This document shows positions 19,672 to 29,318 of a stretch of DNA of 64,000 nucleotides, piece after piece. Both the position numbers and the translations under genes were made by a program. The stretch covers positions 1 through 64,000 of the forward strand of contig CAMDLH010000001.1 of NCBI GenBank assembly GCA_945901405.1, given 5' to 3'. How positions within the stretch are numbered: position 1 is the first letter of the stretch; each line of letters begins with the position of its first letter. The notes under the pieces were generated by a model. That model made no database searches. It was not told where the DNA came from and worked only from the letters and a program-made list of their open reading frames with translations. Source of the DNA: Bordetella parapertussis (GTDB taxonomy: Bacteria; Pseudomonadota; Gammaproteobacteria; Burkholderiales; SG8-41).

Positions 19672-20673
19672 ATGCTTGCACGTATACGTCTGACAGCCGC
19701 GGGTATCGCTGCCGCGATCCTGAGCGCGATTCTGGTTGCGGCTACGGCGGCGGCCACGGCGGCAACCTGGGCGCCCGAGCGCAACGTTGAAATCGTGGTG
19801 ACCACCGGCCCTTCGGGCGCGCAAGACCGCACCGCACGCACCATGCAGGCGATCTTGCAGCAGCGCAAGATACTGAACGTGCCTGTTTCCGTCATGAACA
19901 AGCCCGGCGCGGGCGGCGGCCTGGGGCTGATCTATCTCAATCAACATGCGCGCGACGGGCACTATCTGTTGACGACTTCGCCAACAATACTGGCCAATCA
20001 TATTGTCGGCATCAGTCAGCTGACTTACACCGACGTGACGCCGCTGGCGCAGCTATTTTCGGAATATGTCGGGTTTGCCGTGCGCGCCGACTCGCCGATT
20101 AAAAGTGCGCGCGATCTGGTGGATAGAGTCCGCAAGGACCCGTCTGCATTCAGCGCGTCGATCTCAACCAGCGCGGGCAATCACAATCACATCGCGATCG
20201 GTTTGGTGATGAAAGCAGCGGGCATCGATCTGAAGCCGCTGAAGGTGGTGGTATTCAAGGCGTCGGGCGAATCGGTGACGGCGGTGCTGGGCGGGCATGT
20301 GGATTTTCTGGCGACCACGGCGTCCAATCTCATGCAGCAGGCGAGCGAAGGCAAGATGCGCGTGCTCGCCATCGCGGCGCCTGCGCGCCTGCGCGGTGCG
20401 CTTGCCAGCGTGCCCACGTGGCGTGAGCTTGGGGTGGACGCCATCGGCAATAACTGGCGCGGTGTGGCCGGGCCGAGGGGCATGACCGGCCCGCAAGTCG
20501 AATACTGGCAGGCGCAGTTGGCTAAACTGGTGGCGACGGATGAATGGAAGTCCGACATCGACAAGAATCTGTGGGTGGGCAATTTCATGAGTGCCGCCGA
20601 CAGTGCCGCCGAATACAAGCGGCAGTACGCGGAATTGAAAGAAGTTTTGACGGGACTGGGACTGGCGAAATAA
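19672..20673 (+). CDS. Divergent Bug/TctC-family substrate-binding protein
   Basis: WAPERNVEIVVTTGPSGAQDRTARTMQAILQQRKILNVPVSVMNKPGAGGGLG; closely resembles the 784..1758 subtype. Confidence 0.82.
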   Translation: MLARIRLTAAGIAAAILSAILVAATAAATAATWAPERNVEIVVTTGPSGAQDRTARTMQAILQQRKILNVPVSVMNKPGAGGGLGLIYLNQHARDGHYLLTTSPTILANHIVGISQLTYTDVTPLAQLFSEYVGFAVRADSPIKSARDLVDRVRKDPSAFSASISTSAGNHNHIAIGLVMKAAGIDLKPLKVVVFKASGESVTAVLGGHVDFLATTASNLMQQASEGKMRVLAIAAPARLRGALASVPTWRELGVDAIGNNWRGVAGPRGMTGPQVEYWQAQLAKLVATDEWKSDIDKNLWVGNFMSAADSAAEYKRQYAELKEVLTGLGLAK

Positions 20674-20716
20674 ACGCAGGCTGTAACTATAAGCACACGC
20701 AAAGGGAGCATTCAAC

Positions 20717-21847
20717 ATGGCGGACAAAAACACCGTGACACTGATGACCGGCGGCGACATCGGCCCGGTCTACAAACCGACCGAGGAGTTCGCCGAACTC
20801 ATCGCACCCGTGATGGCGCAGGCGGATATTCGGCTGGGGCAATGCGAGCGCACGTATTCGCTGCGCGGGCAGGAGCCGCAGTTTGCCTACGGGCCGGGCG
20901 GGCAGCACAGCCGGTTGAACCCCGACATGGCGGGCGTGTGGAACAAGGCGGGCATCGATATCGTCTCGCTTGCGAGCAATCACGCGATGGATTGGGGGCC
21001 GGAGGCGATGCTCGACACCGCCGAGATGTTCAGGGGCATGGGCAAGATCGTCATCGGCGCCGGGCGCAACGAGGAAGAGGCGCGCAAGCCCGCGATCATC
21101 GAGCGCAACGGCGTGAAGATTGCGATCCTTGCGTATTGTTCGGTGTTGCGCGACGGGCAGGCCGCGGGCAAGGGCAAGGCGGGCATCGCGCCGGTGCGCG
21201 CGCATACGCATTACGCGGCCGAGGAATTCCAGCCCGGCTCGCCGCCGCGAGTGATCAGCACGCCATACGAAGAAGACGTTGCGGCGATGCAGGCGGATAT
21301 CCGCAAGGCGAAGCAGCAGGCCGACGTGGTGATCATGACGATCCACTGGGGCATACGCCTGGTGCCGAAAACAATCTGCACCTATCAGCCGCCGATCGCG
21401 CATGCGGCCATTGATGCGGGCGTGGATTTGATACTCGGCCACCACGCGCATTCGATCAAGGCGGTGGAAGTCTACAAGGGCAAGGTGTGTTTTTACAGCA
21501 TCGGCAATTTCATGACCACGGGGTCACCGAAGAATTCACCGAATACCTACGACTGGAACCTGATCTGGCTGCCGATCGATCAGGATTGTTTGCCGCCGAA
21601 CGGACGCTATTTCTTTCCATCACATTGCCGCATGACCATGGTGCCGAAAATCGTCATGAGCAAGCAGGGGGTCGATAGAATTTCGTTTCTGCCGGCCTAC
21701 ATCAACCATCGCGCGCAGCCCTACGCCGTGGCGGCGGATGATCCGAAATTCGCCGAGATACTGAAATTCACCGAGTGGGTTTCCGATCAGCACCCGCACA
21801 AGTTCCGGGTGGAGGGGAATGAAGTGGTGGTGGAGACGGTGTTATAG
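20717..21847 (+). CDS. CapA family protein (PGA-capsule/metallophosphatase-like)
   Basis: VTLMTGGDIGPVYKP...DIVSLASNHAMDWG...VVIMTIHWGIRLVP...DLILGHHAHSIKAVEVYKGKVCFYSIGNF. Confidence 0.88.
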   Translation: MADKNTVTLMTGGDIGPVYKPTEEFAELIAPVMAQADIRLGQCERTYSLRGQEPQFAYGPGGQHSRLNPDMAGVWNKAGIDIVSLASNHAMDWGPEAMLDTAEMFRGMGKIVIGAGRNEEEARKPAIIERNGVKIAILAYCSVLRDGQAAGKGKAGIAPVRAHTHYAAEEFQPGSPPRVISTPYEEDVAAMQADIRKAKQQADVVIMTIHWGIRLVPKTICTYQPPIAHAAIDAGVDLILGHHAHSIKAVEVYKGKVCFYSIGNFMTTGSPKNSPNTYDWNLIWLPIDQDCLPPNGRYFFPSHCRMTMVPKIVMSKQGVDRISFLPAYINHRAQPYAVAADDPKFAEILKFTEWVSDQHPHKFRVEGNEVVVETVL

Positions 21848-21879
21848 AGTCAAGCGAGAGCAAATAACCACGACCGTCG

Positions 21880-21903
21880 TTCCCGCCTGCGCGGCAACGA
21901 CAG
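21880..21903. repeat. REP-like sequence copy A
   Basis: TTCCCGCCTGCGCGGCAACGACAG, identical 24 bp at 27590-27613. Confidence 0.75.
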
Positions 21904-21921
21904 TACTGGCCCATCGATTTT

Positions 21922-22995
21922 TTACGGCTTGATACCCAATAACTTAGCCGCCGTCCCACCCAGCATCGCGATGCGCTCGTCGTCGGTAAACCCCGGCGTA
22001 TTCATGATGTGCGTCACCGGGTCTTCGTGCCACGGAATCGGGTGATCGGTGCCGATGACGAGTTGGCCTACCCCGACCATGGTCGCCAGGTGGCGCAGCA
22101 TCTCCGGCGTGAACACCAGTGTGTCGTAGTACATCGTCTTCAGGTATTCGGTCGGCTTCTTCTTAAGCCTTACGTTCGGGTCGCAATGCCACGGCGCCAC
22201 GCGGCAGGGGTGATCCGAGCGCGGCGCGTACGAGGGCAGAAAACCACCGCCGTGCGCGGAGCAAAGCTTCAGGTTGGGGAATTTATCCAGCGTGCCGTCG
22301 AAAATCAGGTGTGACAGGCAAATCGTCGTGTCCAACGGATTGCCGATGGTGTTGGCGAGCCAGCCGTTGCCCTTGAAGCGGCGCGCGAGTTCGGGCGTGC
22401 TTTGCGGGTGGATGAAGATCAGCACGCCGAGTTCCTCGGCCTTGGCCCAGAACGGATGAAACTTCGGATCGGAGAATTCGGCATCCGCGCAGCTCGCGCC
22501 CACTGCGGCGCCGCGCAGGCCGAGTTTTTTAACGCCGTGTTCCAATTGCTCGGCGGCGAGCTTGGGGTCTTGCAGCGTGACCGAGGCAAATGCCACCAGC
22601 CGGTCGGGATAGGTTGCGCACATCTCGGCAAGAGCATCATTCTGCAAGCGGCAAATCTCGGCGGCGAGATCGCGCTTTTCGCGATACCAGAACGGGTTGA
22701 TGGATAGCGCCTCGATATCGACACCTTGCTTGTCCATGGCGGCAATGCGCTTGGGCCCCACTTCGTCAAGATCAGGGAACTGATGATCCGCGGCGGTTTT
22801 GCCGGCCAGCGCGAACGCCTCCGGCACGATGCAATGCGCATGCACGTCGATGGTTTTGACCCGCTTGCCGCCGACCGAAACCTGCCGCCGCTGCCCGCCC
22901 GCGGCCGCCTGCATGCCATTGGTTACGCTGTTCATTTCACATCCGGTGAATACGACCGGGGATTTTCTTTTGCCTGAATTGCCACGCGTTTGCAT
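21922..22995 (-). CDS. Amidohydrolase family protein (ACMSD-like)
   Basis: VKTIDVHAHCIVPEAF...LCSAHGGGFLPSYAPRSDH...LVIGTDHPIPWHEDPV. Confidence 0.87.
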   Translation of the reverse strand: MQTRGNSGKRKSPVVFTGCEMNSVTNGMQAAAGGQRRQVSVGGKRVKTIDVHAHCIVPEAFALAGKTAADHQFPDLDEVGPKRIAAMDKQGVDIEALSINPFWYREKRDLAAEICRLQNDALAEMCATYPDRLVAFASVTLQDPKLAAEQLEHGVKKLGLRGAAVGASCADAEFSDPKFHPFWAKAEELGVLIFIHPQSTPELARRFKGNGWLANTIGNPLDTTICLSHLIFDGTLDKFPNLKLCSAHGGGFLPSYAPRSDHPCRVAPWHCDPNVRLKKKPTEYLKTMYYDTLVFTPEMLRHLATMVGVGQLVIGTDHPIPWHEDPVTHIMNTPGFTDDERIAMLGGTAAKLLGIKP

Positions 22996-23022
22996 TTATT
23001 GCTCTCCTTGGTTTGATGGTTG

Positions 23023-24018
23023 CTACTGTTTAATTCCGGTGCGGCGAATGATATCCGCAATCGTGTCGATGTCGCGCAGCAATGTGGCGCTGGCCTGCTC
23101 GGTGCTGCTGCCGATGACTTCCGAGCCTTCCGCCGCGAGCCGCGCCTTCACTTCTGGCGTGTTCAATGCCCTGATGATTTCGCGATGCAGGCGCGTAATG
23201 ATATCCGCGGGCGTGGCACTTGCAACCATGATCATATAACCTGCGTTTTCCTCGAAGCCATTGATGCCCGCCTCGCCCGCGGTCGGAACGTTCGGCAGCC
23301 GGCTTGAGCGCTTGGCGCCGGTGACGATGATGCCGCGCACGCGCCCGGAATCAACGAACGGCGCGGTTGCCACCAGATTGAAAAACCCGGCCTGTATGTG
23401 CCCGGCAACCAGATCAACCAGCGCGGGGCCGGAGCCTTTGTACGGAATATTCGTGATCATCAGGCCGGTGTTGATTTTGAGCATTTCCATGCGCAGTTGA
23501 CCGGCAGCGCCGCCGACGCCGTAGCTCAAATCCTTGGGGCGCTTTTTCGACAGCGCCACCAGTTCGCTCACCGACTTCACCGGCAGCGACGGATGTATGC
23601 TCAGCATGTTGGGCGAGGCCGCGAGTATCGAAATCGGCTTCATATCCTTGCGCGCGTCGAAGGGCATCTTCGGATACATGCCCGCGTTGACGTTATACGA
23701 GTCGCCGGACATCAGCAGCATCATGTAACCGTCGGCGGGCGCCTTGGCCACGACCTCGCTCCCCACCACGCCGCCGGCGCCGCCGCGATTTTCCACCACC
23801 ACCGGCTGCCCCAGCCCCGCCGTCAGCAGCGGCCCCATGGTGCGCGCGAGGATATCGGTGGTACCGCCCGGCGCCAGGGGTACGATCAATCTTATGGGAC
23901 GATTCGGCCACGCCTGCGGCTGCGCGATAACATACGGCGCGATCAGGGCAAGACCCGCGACGGCCAGGCGCCGCAATGCACGACTACTGATCGGGTGATT
24001 CATGGTTTGTCGCTCCAT
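23023..24018 (-). CDS. Bug/TctC-family substrate-binding protein
   Basis: WPNRPIRLIVPLAPGGTTDILARTMGPLL...VVVENRGGAGGVVGSEVVAKAPADGYM. Confidence 0.93.
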   Translation of the reverse strand: MERQTMNHPISSRALRRLAVAGLALIAPYVIAQPQAWPNRPIRLIVPLAPGGTTDILARTMGPLLTAGLGQPVVVENRGGAGGVVGSEVVAKAPADGYMMLLMSGDSYNVNAGMYPKMPFDARKDMKPISILAASPNMLSIHPSLPVKSVSELVALSKKRPKDLSYGVGGAAGQLRMEMLKINTGLMITNIPYKGSGPALVDLVAGHIQAGFFNLVATAPFVDSGRVRGIIVTGAKRSSRLPNVPTAGEAGINGFEENAGYMIMVASATPADIITRLHREIIRALNTPEVKARLAAEGSEVIGSSTEQASATLLRDIDTIADIIRRTGIKQ

Positions 24019-24210
24019 TCGTTGGTTTCGTCATCGCACGATTATTTAGACTGACAGTAACGCCGCCAGAATAGCCGCAATTGAATATTTCGCAAGTGAC
24101 GGAACAATATTGCCCGCTGCGGCCGCACTCAACACTGTTAGCATGCAATGTGAAACGGGCTTACACTCGCTATCGAAGGCAGTTCACTCATTCACGGGGT
24201 ATCGATCAAT

Positions 24211-24705
24211 ATGAAGAAGATAATATTAGGCGCGCTCGCGGCGTTGTTTGCGGCCAATGCGTTGGCGCAAAACGCAACGGTGATTGATGTAGAGGGCAAA
24301 AAACTTCAGGTGGTGAATCTTGATGCGAACGGCCGCGTTCCCTGGGGCGGCTACACGCAGATTGGCAACTCTGTGCGCAGCGAAAACGACGGGGCCGCGA
24401 ACACCAAGGCCATCATCGCCGCCGTTGGCAACAACCCGAACTACGGCAACAAGCCGTATGCCGCCTCGCTCTGCGCCGGGCTGAATTCAGGCGGTAATCA
24501 GGATTGGTATCTGCCGTCGGTGAACGAATTAAAGGGCCTGTTCAAAAGCGCGAAGGCCCTGGGCTTTGGCGAGCGGCACACCTACTGGAGCAGCACCGAA
24601 ACCAGCGGTACGCAGGCGGCAACGGTGTACATGTACAACGGCACCGTGTACAACAACGCCAAGGTCGATAGCCATCACCATGTGTGCGTAAGAAAAGCGG
24701 AATAG
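24211..24705 (+). CDS. Exported DUF1566 (Lcl C-terminal-like) domain protein
   Basis: Signal peptide MKKIILGALAALFAANALAQ; NQDWYLPSVNELKGLF...YWSSTETSGTQAATVYMYNG...CVRK. Confidence 0.8.
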   Translation: MKKIILGALAALFAANALAQNATVIDVEGKKLQVVNLDANGRVPWGGYTQIGNSVRSENDGAANTKAIIAAVGNNPNYGNKPYAASLCAGLNSGGNQDWYLPSVNELKGLFKSAKALGFGERHTYWSSTETSGTQAATVYMYNGTVYNNAKVDSHHHVCVRKAE

Positions 24706-24780
24706 CGCGCGGTTTTTTGCGCAGGGCCTGGCGCATAGCCCGCGGCCGGGCGCCGGAGCGCTGGAAATCGTGTATCTGCC

Positions 24781-26298
24781 ATGCCTGACATCATTCTCAC
24801 CACCATCAACGCGCGCTACGTGCATGCCGCTCTTGGGCTGCGCTATCTCGCGGCGAACATGGGCGCGCTCGCGCCGCGCACGCGCATCATCGAGTTTGTG
24901 CTCGGCCAGCGCGCGTTCGAGATCGTCGAAGACCTGCTGGCGCTTAACCCGCGCATCGTCGGCATCGGCGTTTACATCTGGAATGTGGATGAGAGCACGC
25001 GCGTGGTGGCGTTGCTCAAGAAAATCGCGCCTCACGTCACGGTGATTCTCGGCGGGCCGGAGGTGAGCTTCGAGACTGGCGGGCAACGCATCTGCGCACT
25101 GGCGGATCATGTGATCACCGGTTGGGGTGATGTGACATTTGCGAAAGTGGCGCATGAAATACTGAACGATAACGCACCCTCGCAAAAGATGATCGCTGGC
25201 GTGCAGCCGCCGCTGGCGCAGCTCGCAATGCCCTATGCGCAATACACCGACGTGGATATCGCGAAACGTTTTATCTATGTCGAGGCCTCGCGCGGCTGTC
25301 CGTTCAAGTGCGAGTTTTGTCTGTCGGCACTTGATAAAACCGCGTGGCCCTTCGAACTGGATGTGTTCATGGCCGAGCTCGGGCAACTCTACAATCGCGG
25401 CGCGCGTAATTTTCGTTTCGTCGATCGCACCTTCAATCTCAAGGTGGCGGTGAGCGAGCGCATCCTGGAGTTTTTTCTGGCGCGCATGGACGACAATCTG
25501 TTCATGCACTTCGAACTGATACCTGATCATCTGCCGGACAAGCTGAAGGATGCCATCGCAAAGTTTCCGCCGGGCGCGCTGCATTTCGAGATCGGCATTC
25601 AGACCTTCAACCCGGATGTGCAGGAGCGTATTTCGCGGCGGCAGGACGACGCGCAGGCCGAGGCGAATATTCGCTGGCTGCGCGAGCAATCGAATGCGCT
25701 GATCCACGTCGATCTCATCGCCGGGCTGCCGGGCGAAGACCTCGCGAGTTTCGGCCGCGGGTTCGACCGGCTGCATGCGTTAAAGCCGCATGAGATTCAG
25801 GTCGGTATCCTCAAACGTTTGCGCGGCGCGCCGATAGAGCGCCACACGGATGCGCATCAACTGCGTTTCAATCCCGATGCGCCCTACAACGTGCTGGCGA
25901 CCGATTGCATCAACTTCAACGACATGCAGCGCATCAATCGCTTCGCGCGTTATTGGGATCTTGCGGGCAACTCCGGGCGCTTTCGCTATGCGCTGCCGCT
26001 GCTGCTCGCCGATGCGCCGTTCGAGCGCTTCATGCGCTTTGCCGATTGGCTGTATGCGCGCACGCACAAGACGCATGAGTTCGCGTTTGAGCGCTTGTGC
26101 GAATTCGTGCATGCGCATCTGATCGAGATCGCGGGTGTTGATGCTGCCGCCGCAAGTGCAGCCGTGGAGGCGGATTACGAAGCCAGCGGCGCGCGCGGTA
26201 AACTCGCGTTCATGCAGAGTGGCGTGCGCCCGCGTGATGCCCGCAACGCCACCGCGCGGCAGCACATGCGCCAGGCGCGGCACGTCACGGCGGTATAA
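24781..26298 (+). CDS. B12-binding domain-containing radical SAM protein (DUF4080-type)
   Basis: MPDIILTTINARYVHAALGLRYLAANM; radical SAM motif EASRGCPFKCEFCLS. Confidence 0.9.
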   Translation: MPDIILTTINARYVHAALGLRYLAANMGALAPRTRIIEFVLGQRAFEIVEDLLALNPRIVGIGVYIWNVDESTRVVALLKKIAPHVTVILGGPEVSFETGGQRICALADHVITGWGDVTFAKVAHEILNDNAPSQKMIAGVQPPLAQLAMPYAQYTDVDIAKRFIYVEASRGCPFKCEFCLSALDKTAWPFELDVFMAELGQLYNRGARNFRFVDRTFNLKVAVSERILEFFLARMDDNLFMHFELIPDHLPDKLKDAIAKFPPGALHFEIGIQTFNPDVQERISRRQDDAQAEANIRWLREQSNALIHVDLIAGLPGEDLASFGRGFDRLHALKPHEIQVGILKRLRGAPIERHTDAHQLRFNPDAPYNVLATDCINFNDMQRINRFARYWDLAGNSGRFRYALPLLLADAPFERFMRFADWLYARTHKTHEFAFERLCEFVHAHLIEIAGVDAAAASAAVEADYEASGARGKLAFMQSGVRPRDARNATARQHMRQARHVTAV

Positions 26299-26300
26299 GG

Positions 26301-26332
26301 TAACTAATTGTTTTTATTGAATATTTTGTGAG
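26301..26332 (+). repeat. AT-rich intergenic motif copy
   Basis: TAACTAATTGTTTTTATTGAATATTTTGTGAG, between stop 26298 and ATG 26338. Confidence 0.7.
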
Positions 26333-26337
26333 ACTGT

Positions 26338-26727
26338 ATGAGGCGATTCGACCCCCACGAACACTCGCGCAACGTGCTTGGCGAAAAGTTGCAGTCGTGC
26401 AGCGAAGACCCGGTGACGGGTTTTTATCGCGACGGCTGCTGCAACGTCGGCCCCGACGATTTGGGCGTGCACTCGGTTTGCGTGAGCTTGACGGCGGAAT
26501 TTTTGGAATTCAGCAAGGCGCGCGGCAACGATCTATCGACGCCGATGCCGCAGTTCGGTTTTGATGGATTAAAGCCCGGCGATCAATGGTGTTTGTGCGC
26601 CGCGCGCTGGAAGGAGGCGCTCGATGCGAACGCCGCGCCGCGCGTGGTACTGCGCGCCACGCACGAAGCGACGCTGGAGTTTGTATCGCTGGATGACTTG
26701 AAAAAATTTGCGATTGATTTGAGCTGA
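26338..26727 (+). CDS. DUF2237 family protein
   Basis: NVLGEKLQSCSEDPVTGFYRDGCCNVGPDDLGVHSVCVSLTAEFLEFSKARGNDLSTP. Confidence 0.88.
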   Translation: MRRFDPHEHSRNVLGEKLQSCSEDPVTGFYRDGCCNVGPDDLGVHSVCVSLTAEFLEFSKARGNDLSTPMPQFGFDGLKPGDQWCLCAARWKEALDANAAPRVVLRATHEATLEFVSLDDLKKFAIDLS

Positions 26728-26731
26728 CGTC

Positions 26732-27139
26732 ATGGCCGACTACGACGAAAAAACCCAACTGGCGCTCCCGGGCAACAACCTCATCACGCTCACCCACGTG
26801 GTCTACGCGCTGCACGCCTTCAGCGCGATCACTGGGCTGACCACGGCGGCGTTCATCGTCACTGCGTTTCTCACCGGCTGGCCTTCGATCATCGCGGTCA
26901 TCATCAATTACGTGAAGCGCGGCGACGTGCGCGGCACGTTTCTTGATTCGCATTTCTCGTGGCAGATACGCACCTTCTGGTGGGCGCTGCTGTGGTGCGC
27001 GATCAGCGGATTGCTGATTATTACGCTTGTCGGCGCGTTGATCGGTTTGCCGCTGCTGGCATTGACTGGCGTGTGGGTCATCTATCGCATCGTGCGCGGC
27101 TGGCTCGCGTTGCTGTCGAACAAACCCATGCCGATGTGA
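26732..27139 (+). CDS. DUF4870-like membrane protein
   Basis: Three hydrophobic segments: LTHVVYALHAFSAITGLTTAAFIVTAFL...WWALLWCAISGLLIITLVG. Confidence 0.7.
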   Translation: MADYDEKTQLALPGNNLITLTHVVYALHAFSAITGLTTAAFIVTAFLTGWPSIIAVIINYVKRGDVRGTFLDSHFSWQIRTFWWALLWCAISGLLIITLVGALIGLPLLALTGVWVIYRIVRGWLALLSNKPMPM

Positions 27140-27149
27140 CAATGTAACA

Positions 27150-27518
27150 ATGCGCATCGACAAATGGCTGTGGGCGGCGCGCTTTTACAAGACACGCTCA
27201 CTCGCCCAACACGCAGTCGAAGGCGGCAAGATCAAATTAAACGGCGAGCGCGTGAAGCCGGCAAAGGAACTCAAGGCGGGCGACAGTTTGTCGATTCACA
27301 TCGGCGCGTACGAGTGGGTGATCAACGTCGTGAAGCTGAGCGACAAGCGCGGCCCGGCGGCAGTGGCGCAAACGCTATACGAAGAAACGCCCGCAAGCCT
27401 CGCGCGGCGCACGGAACAAATGGAGTTGAGAAAATTTGTTTCCGGCCCTTCGGCGGAGCGCCATGGCCGCCCGACCAAGCGCGAACGGCGGCAATTGGAT
27501 CGCTGGCGGGAAACATGA
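27150..27518 (+). CDS. hslR: S4-domain RNA-binding protein (Hsp15/HslR-like)
   Basis: MRIDKWLWAARFYKTRSLAQHAVEGGKIKLNGERVKPAKELKAGD. Confidence 0.88.
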   Translation: MRIDKWLWAARFYKTRSLAQHAVEGGKIKLNGERVKPAKELKAGDSLSIHIGAYEWVINVVKLSDKRGPAAVAQTLYEETPASLARRTEQMELRKFVSGPSAERHGRPTKRERRQLDRWRET

Positions 27519-27531
27519 AACATTTTCAAAG

Positions 27532-27613
27532 TGTCGTTCCCGCGCAGGCGGGAATCCATAACGCAGCGCCACTTGGGGCATTGCATGGGTTCCCGCCTGC
27601 GCGGCAACGACAG
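27532..27613. repeat. REP/BIME-like inverted repeat
   Basis: Arms TGTCGTTCCCGCGCAGGCGGGAA (27532-27554) and TTCCCGCCTGCGCGGCAACGACA (27590-27612), 22/23 complementary. Confidence 0.8.
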
Positions 27614-27660
27614 CTTCGATGGTTGGGCTGAATGATTCGTGCGTGAAACTTAAAATAGAC

Positions 27661-27685
27661 AATAAAAACAAATACTTACGTTATG
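27661..27685 (-). repeat. AT-rich intergenic motif copy
   Basis: AATAAAAACAAATACTTACGTTATG, ending at the ATG of the Rieske gene (27683). Confidence 0.72.
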
Positions 27686-28702
27686 CCGGCAACTACGCTA
27701 AACCCCTGGATGATCGCCTGCCGTTCAGGCGAGCTGAAGGCAAACGCGCCGTACGCCGCCACGATAGAACGCAAACACCTCGTATTGTTTCGCGACGAAT
27801 CGGGTGCTCCCGCAGCGCTCGAAGACCGTTGCGCGCATCGCAACACGCCGCTGTCCATCGGCACGGTGAAGCACGGGCGGCTGCATTGCGCGTATCACGG
27901 CTGGACTTACGGTGCGGATGGCTCGGTCGCCGAAGTGCCCGCGCTGCCGCTGGGGCAGTTGTGCAAGCATGCGGTGCGCCGTTATCACACGGTTGAACAG
28001 GATGGCTTTGTGTGGGTGTCGCTGTATGCCGATGCGCCGGACGCGCGGCCGCTGGCGTTTCCCCATTTGAATGAACCGGGCTGGTCGAGCTTCGTGATGA
28101 AGACGCATTTCGAATCAACCGTTGATGCGTGTCTGGAGAACTTTCTCGATTGTCCGCATGCGACTTTCGTGCATCGGTATCTGTTTCGCGCGCCGACCTC
28201 GCGCCCGGTGAAGGCCGTGGTGCGCACGTTGCCCGACGGCGCGGAAGCCGAATTCTTCGAGGAGCCGCGCGAAAAAAGTCTGGTGTGGTGGCTGCTCGCG
28301 CCACGTGGTGGCGGCATGCGTCACATCGACCGTTATATTGCCCCGCGCACCAGCCGTGTCGATTATGTGTTCCCCAATGGGCTGCACTACATAATCACCT
28401 CCTCGTGCACGGCGATAGCCGAGCGCGAGACCGAGGCCTACACGGTGATTTCGTTCCGCTACGGCAGCATCGGCCCGCTGATCAAACTGTTTTTCGAGCC
28501 GCTGTCACGCCGCATCATCCGGCAGGATGTCGAGATACTTGCGCGGCAGGGCCGCAACATCGCGCGGTTTGGTGATGCACGTTTCGCGGACACCAGTGCT
28601 GATTTGCTCGGCCCGCACATCCGTGCCTGGCGCAACGCCATCAGCGGCGGTGGTGCGTTTCCACCAGCGGGTGCAGAACAGCATGTCGATATCCGGCTCT
28701 AA
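27683..28702 (+). CDS. Rieske (2Fe-2S) aromatic ring-hydroxylating oxygenase
   Basis: CAHRNTPLSIGTVKHGRLHCAYHGWTYGADG Rieske motif; NFLDCPHATFVHRYLF non-haem iron site region. Confidence 0.9.
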   Translation: MPATTLNPWMIACRSGELKANAPYAATIERKHLVLFRDESGAPAALEDRCAHRNTPLSIGTVKHGRLHCAYHGWTYGADGSVAEVPALPLGQLCKHAVRRYHTVEQDGFVWVSLYADAPDARPLAFPHLNEPGWSSFVMKTHFESTVDACLENFLDCPHATFVHRYLFRAPTSRPVKAVVRTLPDGAEAEFFEEPREKSLVWWLLAPRGGGMRHIDRYIAPRTSRVDYVFPNGLHYIITSSCTAIAERETEAYTVISFRYGSIGPLIKLFFEPLSRRIIRQDVEILARQGRNIARFGDARFADTSADLLGPHIRAWRNAISGGGAFPPAGAEQHVDIRL

Positions 28703-29318
28703 CCGGCGCCGCGCCGTATGGGGCGCCGTGCTGGGCGTGTTCGCGGCGGCGGCGCTATTTTGGTGGGTGCAAAACAATCTGCGGCTCGTCGGCGGCGCGA
28801 TGGCGTTTCAAAAAGCGCTGTGGCTGGCCGACGCGCTGGTGTTATGGTTCGTGTTGCCGATTTTCATCGTGGGTGATGCGCGCATCAGAGCCGAAGCGCG
28901 GCGCGCGTTCAAGGCGCTGCTGATTTTGATGGCGCTGCGCGCGGTGGTCGAAGGCTGGATGCTGTATGTCACACTCAATTGGTCGCCGTGGTATGGCATC
29001 GCGCATGATCTGGCGTGCATGGCGGCGCTGGTGTACTACTTTGCGCGATACGCGCCGGTGATCCAGCCGATGTGGCGTGTGCACATTGCGGTGACCACGC
29101 TGGCGTTTGTTCCCGAGATTTATTTTGCGTGGTACATGCAGCATTACTTCAACACGCAAGGGCAGGGTGCGGTTTATTTTGTGCCAGACGAGCCCGCGCA
29201 GGCGTTCGCGCTTAACGTGACGTGGGCCGCCGTAGTATGCTTTACGCTCTATATTTTCGTATTCCTTTTCAGGTGGCTCAATGCGACGTCTGAAGGCGGC
29301 GGCGAGGGCGCGCGGTGA
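28683..29318 (+). CDS. Multi-pass membrane protein of unknown function
   Basis: In-frame ATG 28683; several hydrophobic helices (GVFAAAALFWWVQ..., LWLADALVLWFVLPIFIV...); overlaps neighbours. Confidence 0.65.
   Translation: MSISGSNRRRAVWGAVLGVFAAAALFWWVQNNLRLVGGAMAFQKALWLADALVLWFVLPIFIVGDARIRAEARRAFKALLILMALRAVVEGWMLYVTLNWSPWYGIAHDLACMAALVYYFARYAPVIQPMWRVHIAVTTLAFVPEIYFAWYMQHYFNTQGQGAVYFVPDEPAQAFALNVTWAAVVCFTLYIFVFLFRWLNATSEGGGEGAR

Noticed and set aside
24529-25776. 415-aa ORF opposite radical SAM gene
   Set aside because: Antisense shadow of a clear radical SAM protein.
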